Notes under the pieces: generated by a model
The model's database searches: none
Told to the model about the DNA's origin: nothing
The model's input: only the letters and a program-made list of their open reading frames with translations
Part shown: positions 37,642 to 48,800 of the stretch, piece by piece
Layout: each line of letters opens with the position of its first letter
How positions within the stretch are numbered: the stretch's first letter is position 1
Position numbers and translations under genes: made by a program
Source: Babylonia areolata
Lineage: Eukaryota; Mollusca; Gastropoda; Neogastropoda; Buccinidae
Assembly: GCF_041734735.1 (NCBI RefSeq)
Contig: NC_134895.1
Location: 18,513,025-18,577,024, forward strand
Direction of reading: 5' to 3'
DNA: 64,000 nucleotides

Positions 37642-40112
37642 ACACACAAACAACGTATGCATGGACATAACATATGTCACGCCAATAAGATTAGAACATT
37701 AAAATTAAGATACATGAAATCCAAGTAAAATAAAATATTTAAAAATCACTTCCGATCACACACACACAAAAATGCTTGCTTGCCCGTGCTCACCCGCTCA
37801 TTCCCACATGCACGCATAATGTCTGCTCCCATACACTCGTCTGCTGGTGAAGTTCAGGTGTTGCTGTGGCGAGGGGGCTTGGGGGGTGGGAGGGTTCACT
37901 TAGTGTATTGGATGTTTTGATTGTGTGCGCGAATGGCTGTAGGAATAAATGAATTAATGTATCGAGATGTTCTTGCGCGTGGAGCTCTAAACCTACCACT
38001 TATGTCTGACCTTCTGCTATTAATGTCATCATGTAGTGGGTGTCTTACGTCGGTCAAAATTGTTATTAGTCTGTCAGTCAGTTTTCTATTGTGCATGTCA
38101 CTAAAGGTGTCTTGTCTTATACCCACCACCCCACCCGCTTTCCTAATGACTTTTTCCAACCTATCTTTGTCATGTTTGGTCAGGTTTCCCCCCCAGCACA
38201 CGGCTCCGTATGTTAAAACACTACAGACAACAGATGTGTAAAACATTTGGAGCATCTGCTTGATATTACCTCACAAAGCCTACAAAATGTTATTCGATCT
38301 TGATGCACGTGGTAAAACAAACTGGGCTACTAACATTCGTTCAAAGTTGTGCATGTTTGCTTTTGGTTATGTGTGGCTTAACCAAGGTGTGGAAGGGATT
38401 GACGAGTTTCTTCGGGTTTTCAAGGAAAGGTTAATTCTGTGTAGATGGCAAGAATGGGACTTTCATGTAAAAAATAGTGAAAGATTTAATGTTTACAGAA
38501 CTTTTTGTACTATACCTGATATCAAAACATATTTACTAATGAATCTAGATAGATATTTAAGGTATACAATGACAAGGTTCAGACTGGGCATTTCCGATAT
38601 TGCTGAACATAGTTATCGTTATAGAATGCACAACGAGGCTGACTTATTATGTCCACTTTGCCAGATGGAGAAATAAAATGAGGTGCATTTTGTTCTGTCC
38701 TGTCCTGTCCTGTCTTGTATAATTTAAGAGTACAGTACATACCATTGAAATATTTTAAGTTCCCAAGTCAGTTTAGACTGTCGTTACTTACGGCATGAGT
38801 GCATGAACAGACTATTAGAAACCTATCAATTTATCTGTATAAATTGTTTAAGCTCCGATCTGTTCTTATGTCTTAGTGTATCCAGTAACGACTACATACG
38901 GATGATATGTATAACGTAACTGAGTGTTATTAGCCACGCATGTAAGATTTATTATTTAGCGTATATCATATATCATTTAGGTGTGTAAATGCCAATTGAA
39001 TACAATGTTTCATGATGTGTATTATGTATTACGAAGGAAAGGGCATATTACTTAGAAATAAGGTATGATATATTTGTTATCTGAACGAATGTCATTTTTC
39101 AATGCACGATGCGATGTCTGTGAAGAATTTGTGACACCCTTTCATAAGGGGCAGTGGCCTATAAATGAATAAACCATTCATTCATTCATTCATTCTAATT
39201 TTACACCATTAAACAGCTTAAACCAGGATTGCTAAAACCCAACTAGTTTGTGGCATTTTCATTATATTTAGGAAGAGGTAAATTGAAAGGCAGTATTGTG
39301 ATCTTTACAAGGCTGCAGGCCCATTCTGTGTGTGAGCATGTGAGTGTGTGGATGTTTAACTGAGGAATGATATGTCATGTCATTAATAATTTTTATTGTC
39401 TCTTTCAGTTCACTGGCATACTAGCCAAACAGTTGAATTCACTCAGTGAATCACCATCTGCCTCACAGGTATTTTTTTTTTTATATATATTCATGTGCAC
39501 AGTCAGTATTTTTATCCTGTGTTTTCCCTGAAGATGAAATGCAAAACCACCGCCACCCCCACCTTAGACTTTAAAATGCTACTGTTATTTCCTGCAACTT
39601 GCCAGAAAATAAATGAAAAACAAAAAAACACCAAAAATTTCTGCGTAACTCTGGATATACTGTGATAAGCAATGTGTGCTTTCATGTTCATTTTATTTTT
39701 CTGGGTACCAATGCATGCATGCCTACAATTCCAGATTAACCATATTGATTTTCTAGAAAATTATGTCTAGCCAGCTGGACAAAGAGGAGGTTACCTACTT
39801 CCGAGAGGTTATCGGCCGTAGTTTCGTTTTCTCCGCATAGGCGGATAGTAGTTTGCAAAGGACAGGAATGTCAGACCCCTGCCAGAGTCGGGGGGGGGGT
39901 TGGGCAACAAATAGGGGCACCTTTTTTCTGAGGTGGAGAAACCAGACAGTGGATGGGAAGTCATTACAGTCGAACAGTGTGCACACGCATAAATTAATAA
40001 CTAGCTATAGAAGAGTGGAAGTGAAGATAAAGCTTGCTTACCTGAAAAAACGGCAAGTTGTCACAAGTGATTGGGTGAGATTATTGAAAAAGATTAAGAA
40101 CCTTTACGCACG

Positions 40113-40147
<35 letters not shown>

Positions 40148-42753
40148 GCTCGCGCAAAATGATGCCACCACACCTTCATGAAAGAATATGTTGAATGGTA
40201 ACAAGGACAGAAATGGGAAAACTTTCATTAACACACTCTCTCCAGATGCGACTTGTCAGTCATTCATGGTGGTCTTGATGACTGTCCTGATCAATTTTTG
40301 AAAATCATATGGACTTTGAAGCTACACACTTGCAGTTTCTCATTTGATATGAGAGAGTGTTTCAGCTCATTCTTACATCATCTGTTTCTGATAGTTTTTG
40401 GGTAGGTATGTATGTTCGTAGTCTTTGAATTGTTACTTTCATTTTACGCTGAAAATTCATGCACTTGCACGAGCTGAGTGTTGCCTGTCAGTGCATTTCT
40501 CAGTTTCACAGCAGTGCTATAGGAACTGGCTGTTCAGATTGGGATTGTTGCTGGTTAGTGTAGCAGTCTTGTATGAATGGCATAACATTTGAATCATATG
40601 TGCCATCTTTTATCTGTACAATGCAGTTTTTTGTTGTTGTTGTTTTTACAGAAAAAATGTTATTTATATTATTTTAATCTCCACCTCTAACATGCCCAGA
40701 ATCCCTCAGGTTTCCAAAAGAAAAAAGATGGGAAAGAAACTGAAATTGTTCCTTGGATCATAAAACATATGGGATTGGTGATCCTTAAGCTCATTATTGT
40801 TCACTATTTGCTTTTTTTCTGACAGTCTGTATTTACTGGAGGTAAACCTGATATTCAAGCTCCTGGCTGTAATTGAAGGCAAAACCCCATTATTCCCCTC
40901 CTCCGACTCAGTTTCCACTCATCCTCCAGGAAGGACATTCAATTTGTTTTTTGTGCTGAGGTTGAAAGAATGCATGATTGATTGTAGAGCTAAAAAATAC
41001 GTAGCTTCTGTTTGTCAGGACAAGGAAATGGATCCAGAATATCAACGTAATATCAAATTGTAAACTTTTCTTGATAACTCTATCTATTGATAATAAGAAA
41101 GGTCTGATGAGCATAACCATGTTGCTATAAACACCACCAATTCATGTTCTTATTTGGCACTCTCCCTAGGGTGCTGACTCCTCTGGCAAGAAACCGTCCA
41201 TCCTTGGTGATCCTATGACCGCACAGGCCAACATTGTACTGACCAACCTGAAGAAACAGTTGAACCAGGTGCCGGTCACTGATGAAGACAAAAGGGTGGT
41301 CACCTCTTCCAGCCCTGCTGTCCGTGCCGTCATGGCCAAATTCTTGCAAAATGCTCGATACCTGAATCTCAAGTATGTAACCAGTTTTTATGGATTTTAA
41401 AGGATGTTTCCAATTGCTCTGTGTGTGTGAGAGTGAGTGAGAATCTCTGGTTGGTTAACTGTTATAGATACTGCTTCTAGCTGTTAGGTAGACAAGTTTT
41501 CGACATTGCTGATTTTGCTTCTTTTTCTTAGAAGAGTCCAGACACAGTGATAACAAATTACAAATTGCCAAACGTTAGAAGTCTTAGGGGAGGTTAGATA
41601 GGGAATAAGATCTTGTACATTTTGATCCTTTGCATTTGGTATTTAATTTTCTGCCACAGTAAAAAAAATTCAGATGCAAATAGTAACTTTTTTTTTTCTT
41701 AAAAGATACTGAAATATCACTTGATCTTATGTTCCGTGGCCAGCCTGCTGGTGAACCTGGGTCAGATGGTGATGAATATGCACGCCAGCAGTCATCAAGA
41801 GAGCCCAATGGCTCAAGCAGCTGCTGCTGCTGCCTCCTCCATGGCCAGACATTCTGGAGGGACCAGCCTGCTGAACCCCCCAGGATCAGGCAAAGGGCTG
41901 CTGGGCGATGTCCCCCGACCCAACCCCAACCCTGCCACCATGCGCCTTATGAAAACGCTGGAGGCTGTGGCTTCCCAGAAAATGGGGGGTCAGAACCGAG
42001 GCCTGCTGTCTGCTATCATGACAAACATCAATGTCAACCCAGCCATTGCCAAGTTGGAGAAGAAGACCTCCCTCCTGGGGGAGCCACCCCAGCACCTTAA
42101 GCAGCAGAAAGATGGGCCAGGAGGCATGGGAGGGCCTGGGGGTAGAAACATGGGAAACATGGGACCCTCCATGAACATGGGTAACATGGGGGGCAACATG
42201 GGAGGTATGGGCAATAACATGGGGGGTATGGGTGGCATGGGCGGCATGGACATGGGAAACATGATGGGGGGCATGGACAGCATGAGTGGAGGAATGGGCA
42301 ACATGGGTGGAGGTATGGGCAACATGGGAGGAGGTATGGGCAACATGGGAGGAGGCATGGGTGGGGGAATGGGCAATATGGGTGGAGGAATGGGCAACAT
42401 GGGTGGAGGAATGGGCAACATGGGAGGAAACATGGGTGGAGGAATCGGAGGAAACATGGGTGGCGGTATGGGAGGAAACATGGGTGGTGGTATGGGAGGT
42501 GGGATGGGTGACATGTCCAGCATGGGACAGCAAGGTGGAAACAAACAGAACTGGGGAAGTGGTGCAAGCCAAGGAGGCATGGGGCGTGCTGCTGGAGGAA
42601 ACACCAACACTGCCAACAAGACTGATAGCTACTCCACCTTTGGCAACTACAGTGGTGGTTATGGGGTAAGTATGGAAGGATGGGCACACTGACTATTTTA
42701 ATTTTTATTCAATATTTATTTCTGGCACTGTTAACTCCCTCACCTGTTGCTCT

Positions 42754-42802
<49 letters not shown>

Positions 42803-45800
42803 CCAACACCCACACCTGCAACATGTATTATTGTGCAGTTGTTTCTTCAGTTTAAAATTGATGGTTCCTCTTCTCTTTTTCATTTTCATATATGATTTCA
42901 CTTAATAAACAACAAATGCATGTTTACTGAATTAGCTTTGTTGCATGCTATTTTGTATCTGGTTGAGAATGTAGACCTGGCTAAAGTTGCAGCCAGCTAT
43001 TCTTAGCTGTGCACAAAAACACATATTAGGGTCAAAATAATGAACATGGAGATTTTTGAAAATACCCCCCTGACCCCTCAACTGCCCTCCTTTCCATCCT
43101 GGCTACAGTACATTTTTTTTTTTATCAGTCCCTCTTGCATCCCAGAAAAGTTGAAAAACCTGCATGTTTTTGTTTTGTGGTTTGGAAGTTCTTGAAAATG
43201 TGATAGTTTTTGCTTTTACATTAACCTGTTATTATTTGTATATTAATGTTTACATTGCTTTTGCACTTTCCAGAGTTTTCTATAATGTATGATGAATTTA
43301 TTTCAGGACATGAGTGGATATGGCAGTGGCTACACCGAGGAGTACAGTCAGTTCAATCAGGTTGGTTATAATGAATTGACATGTGTGATTTTGTTTTTTG
43401 TGATGTTCTTATGCATATTGACTAGGACATCATATAAGTAATTAACACATTGTTTAGTTTGAAGATGCTGGCTTTCATGTCTTATGCTGTCTGCTACTTT
43501 GGTTTGTGTTACTGTTGAACATAGTACAATATTGTATAATTTTACAATGTAACGATATCTCATTTAAGATGTTTCAGAATGCCATGCAACACTTTATATG
43601 TGTGCTTTGATATTTTATGATCTTATACTTCAGTGTTGTTTGTTGCATGGTTTGCACACCAGGGTGACTACAACAGTGGTGGCTATGGTGATTCTTCTAT
43701 GTATGGTACAGACCAGGTTAGTTTTATGTCCTTGAAGTAGATATATACAGTAAATTTTTTTATTTTTTGTTTCTTTATTTTGGAATGAAATTGGTAGCAT
43801 AACAGGTCACCAGATTCAGGAAATTTTGAAGGGGATTCCTCAAGTTTCAAGCCTAGTTAACATAGTGAATAACTGCCTGAATAAATCTCACAGCAATTGA
43901 GAAATGTATATCGAAATATACTGCAGTGTTTGTGCTGTAAGTTGTCTGTAATTTCATGCAGAAATGCATTGATTTCAGTAAATTATATAGGAGATAACAG
44001 TAAACAGGTGGGCAGATATTTGTCATTACAGTTGGGTGCTTACTACTCTTGAGCACAGCCAGATGTCATCAGTTTTCTCAGATATTTCCTGTTTGCCTTC
44101 TGAGTTACACTTAAGAACAGCTCTGCTTTTGTGTTAGGTTGGAATATGTTAGTTATCCTATTTTGCTGACAGGATAATGAATGTCAGGCCTGTTGACAGC
44201 TGGTCATATGCTTGAGTTTTGGCAAAAGGATAGATTTGAGAGGGTGGGGTATGGTATTTCTTTTTTGAGGTGACTGTTTTATGCTGTGGTGTTGGGGGGG
44301 GGGGGGTTGTTTGTTTTTTTGTTGTTGTTTTTAATGACATATTCATTTAAGTATGAACTAGAATATTTACTATTTTGTTTGCAGAGTGGCTACCAGTACT
44401 CTGACTACAGTGGAAATTACAGTACAGGACAAGACTCGTACAACTTCCAGGGCTCCAACAATTACAGTGGAGTAAGTATCTATGTCCAAACAGACTGTAC
44501 AATCATGATCTGTATTTGGACATTATCCATAGCAGTTGCCAGGCATTTCTTGGAAGTAAGTCCCACTCCTCCCAAACTCCCTATTCCACAAAGCCATGAC
44601 CAGTGGTCTGGATCATTGTCTTTCAGTTAAAGGGTCCAATTGTTGTTATGAAGTTTTGAAGATAGTTCAGTATTTTGTTTGGAATCATGTACAGACCTGG
44701 ACTTAAAGACTTCAGCTTTCTTTAGAATTAAAATGTTTCACTCATTTTTTCCATTTTCTGAGCCAGTTGGAAAGATTCCCAGGTAAGATTTGTAGCTGAT
44801 GAGAATTGCTACAATTGACTGCAGGAGATGAATTATTTTCTACTAAGCTTCTCTGTTTATGATATAAAACAAAATATAATCATTGTTCAAAGAGAGAAAG
44901 TAGTAAGAAACTGAATCACACTTTGTATTCCTTGAATGTTTTACTTAAGTTTGTTTTGTGGCGATGTGTTGTTTTTCTCACAGAACTTTGGTGACTACAC
45001 TGGGGGTTATTCCAGCTCGAACACTGCCAACACAGGATTTAACATGAATCAGAACCAGTCGGGAAACGTACAGGCAAGTGTGTGCAAATTTGCACCTTGT
45101 GTGTGTGTGTGTACATGTGTGTACATGTGTTTGCATGCAGGGCTTCAGACTGGTTGGGCTACATAACTAGCATTTAAAAATGGGAGATACCAAAAAGGGA
45201 AGTTGTGGGTCAGTCAAAATTTTAATAGGTTGTTTGGATTAAATCCCAGTTGGTAAAATAGGTTTCCTGCTTGCATAACTGTATTTGTGATAAGTAATAT
45301 AATGAACAACAAAAAAAGGTTACATGGTTTTTATGAACAGATGGATTCTGTCTGTACATTCCCACTTCCCAGAGAATTTTTTCTTTTCTTTTTTCCAGAT
45401 AATCCTGACCTTATAGCCATGATAAATATATTCATTATTCCTCTTAACCAGTTTTGAGACTGCTTGGCAACACATATAATACAAGTTTTTTTTTTTTTTT
45501 TTTTTTTTTTTTTCTGGAAAGAAAAGAAATATCTGTATTTGATAAATCACTTTAGTGTCTTTTTTTGTCTTTTTGTCATTATACACTTCACAGTATTTTA
45601 GGTGTAATTAAAAAGGTTTAATCAACTGTTCTGCAATAATCATAGCACAGACATGAGCCACTGAAAAAAATTGAGAAAAGCATCAGGTGTGGATACATTG
45701 TTAGTCTGAAGCCCCAGTGTGCAAATATGTATATACATGCATGTGTACATGCTGAAAATCATGGCATGCCTTTGACTCACATGTATACACAAAGTAATTC

Positions 45801-48800
45801 TATGTAATAGCTCTAGTCAGGATGTCATTGGGTGTGTGCGTTTGTTCAAGAAATATTTCTAAATTTGACATAATCCCTGAATGTGTTCAAAGCCAGACAA
45901 TTTTGATTTTGACTAACACTATCAATTTGATTATCTGAATATGAAACAATGATTAAAAAAGAACTTGATGTCACTAAAGAACACATTTTAAAATATATTC
46001 AGCAGGCTTAAAATGTTCTGGTTTATTGTGTGTGTGTGTTGGTTTTTTTTCCATTTGCATATTCCGGTTAATTTATTATTCCACTAATGTTTGATTGATA
46101 ACATGTCAGTGTTTTGACTGTAAGAAAAAATTGTTTTGAATGCCAGAAGACATTTGCCAATTGAGCAGTGACCCCCCCCCCCCCCCCCCCAAAAAAAAAG
46201 TAGTAGTTGTTGTAGAATTTCTGTTTGAATAGGAATGACATGTGAGTTAAGGGAGGCTTTGCTTTTGTGATATTAAGCATTAATGTATCAAGCATAACTG
46301 AACAAAGCATGCAGTTTGGCAGACACACATCTATCTACATTCCAGCTGGGAACTGGCATGGAAGAAGTGTTTTGAAGAAGGGTCTTAAAGTACTAGTTGA
46401 GAGGTGTATCCTGGTTGTGTTTGGAAGTTTCCACTTCTCTTGATCTCACATTTCTGTATCATGGCAACTAAGGTTTGGCTCATGCATGTATACCACGTTG
46501 GTCAGTGTTATCACCTGTCCCAAAAGTCATTGCACCTTGATTTGTTAGTTTACCTGCAGTAAACTTCAAAAATTTGGTGCTGTATCTTGTGTGGAGACAG
46601 ATAAAGTGCTTTTACACCTGACTTTCACACACACACATGCATAACACTGAATCTGAGGGATCAAAGACAAAACATACATTTAAATTACATGTACTATACT
46701 TTGACCCACTGGTGCATACTCCAGCAGGGGTCTGATTCCCTGTCCTGTGCAAACTACTACCAGGGCTGCCTACCGTCCCGGGGTACGGGTATTTGTCCCG
46801 GAAAACAATGAAAACGGACGGTCCGTCCTGGGAATCCACTTTTCGGTTTCGTGTCCCGGGAAAAAGTCTTTAGGCGAATACGCATCGACTGACTATGGCC
46901 ACACCGCCAAAAGTGTGACCAGCGCGCATGCGTATAGGCCGATGTGGAACTTTCGAGAGAGATTGAAATAATGGCGTCGAAGCGAAGCAGCAAGGAGTGC
47001 GAATCTACATCGAAGAAGATAGCAAAACGGCATCAAACTTTCATTGCGAAGTACACCGAGACATGGCCATTTATTAAGCGCGGCAAGACAGACACTTACG
47101 CTTGTGAAATTTGTGCCTGCGAGTTTTCCATCGGTTCAGGAGGACGGGACGAAATCACTCGCCATGTGTCGACCAAGAAGCTTAAAAAAAACACCAAAAT
47201 TCGCAATGCTCAGAAGACTTTCCAGATCACTGGATTTCTTCAGCGTGCGAGAAAGGAGGAGAACCGTGACGCTGATGCAGTCATAAGAGCGGAGACCATG
47301 ATGGTAGACTTAGCTGTTGAGCTGAATTTGCCAATGGCTGCCCTGGATAAGTTCAGCAAAGCAGTGAAACTTATGTTCCCCGACTCTGAAATTGCTAAGC
47401 AGTTTCAGTGTGCGAGAAGCAAAGGGACAGCTATTGTGAATGAAAATGCAGCCACTTTGAGGTGGTAAAATCTGACGTCATAAGAGGTGTCCCTGGAAAT
47501 CAGGCTTTGTCCCTGGTTTTTAAGATGTGTGTCCCTGGAACTTGAAAAGGGGGGTAGGCAGCACTGTACTACCCTGCTGAAGAGGAGAAAACAAAAGTAG
47601 ATGTGGCTAGTTACGTCCACCCTCCACCCCCCAGTACGTTACCTCTCCTGTGAGCGCCTGTAGAGCACTCTTCTTCCAGCAGCCATCAAAGATCCCTGAC
47701 CTTTCATTAGATTAAGGGCAGTGTGGATGGTAAAAGGGATGATGTGTTATCTTGGAAAGAAGTTAGTTTTCAGGCCAGACCTGAAAGAGCGGAGTGCCTG
47801 TATGGACACAAAATGTATTCATCAATAGAAAACAAGACAAAATAGCTATGTCTAACAATTGCAAGTATATACAGACAGAAAGCTTCAAAATAATGCGTCC
47901 TCAGTGACAATCTGGAGATGGTGAAGAGGTAGTGGTTCTTAGTGGAAGATTTTTTTTTTTTTATAGACCTGTAAAGTTAATTCTTGAGAGAAGACCATCA
48001 AAGTGCCTTTACACCTGACTTTCACACACACTTGTCAAATTGATAAATAGGAAGTGAAGATGAGAAATGCTACTTGCCTGTCGTTCTGCACAATGACATT
48101 TACACTGAGCACATGGTAATCCATGTGCGTAATGTTAATTGGACTGAGGGGCTTCTTTTTTTTTAATTACAGAAAAGACCAGGCTCAAATAAAACAGAAT
48201 GAAAACAGTTTATGTTAATTATTATTAATATTCGTATCTACCAGTCAAGAAGATTGTTCCGTACAAAGTGGGACTGAAATTACTGATGTCCTGTGACAGT
48301 ATTTTGTTCAGAGCTGCATTTGATTTTATTTTAATATATTTTATGGATATTGGGTTTTAATGGTTATACTGTGTTTTGATAGTAAACAGATAAGGGGACT
48401 TTGCAGATCAGATCAGATGTTTTATATTTTCTTTGCTTTCTGTATGTGGGCCTTTTAAAGTTTACCCTCTTGTGAATAGATGATTTTATTTGAAATTTAG
48501 GCGGCCAGTACCTCTTTACTTACATGAACACACTTATGAGTAAGACCTTTTTTTTTTTTTCTTTTTTTAAAATTCTTTAAAGTCAGAAAGGCCTTCTTTC
48601 TTTTTGCACATTTTTGTTTAGAATATGGACAGAAAAATTGAATATTAACGTTTCTCATACCAAATAGCCATTCATTCTGTTAATTTACATGTCACTTCTA
48701 TGTTTGCAGGATGGGGGCCGTTTTGGCGCGGCTGGGGCTGGAAACAACTGGGGAACTCAAGGAGGCAATAATACCAACACCTCAGGTGGCATGGGAAATG

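Larger units (their letters stand above)
46688..47660. repeat. stray DIRS family B end carrying a hAT insertion
   Basis: 46688-46761 and 47566-47660 together resemble the left end of the family B element (53470-53620): GACCCACTGGTGC, CCTGTCCTGTGCAAACTACT, AAAGTAG and TTACCTCTCCTGT blocks. The hAT element at 46762-47565 splits it. Old and isolated. Confidence 0.65.

Noticed and set aside
38690-38715. TCCTG tandem units taken for a short satellite.
   Set aside because: Only four units, inside the LINE 3' region.
41704-41743. Exon 11 starting at the AAAAG acceptor (41706).
   Set aside because: It needs the less likely GTAACC donor of exon 10; the CAG acceptor at 41741-41743 fits the better GTATGT donor. 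Not fully excluded.
41886-42689. Long open frames on the minus strand and other + frames across the Met/Gly repeat (up to 267 codons, His/Ser/Thr- or Pro-rich).
   Set aside because: They are by-products of repeated ATG/GGN codons in RAVER exon 11; no start, splice or domain support.
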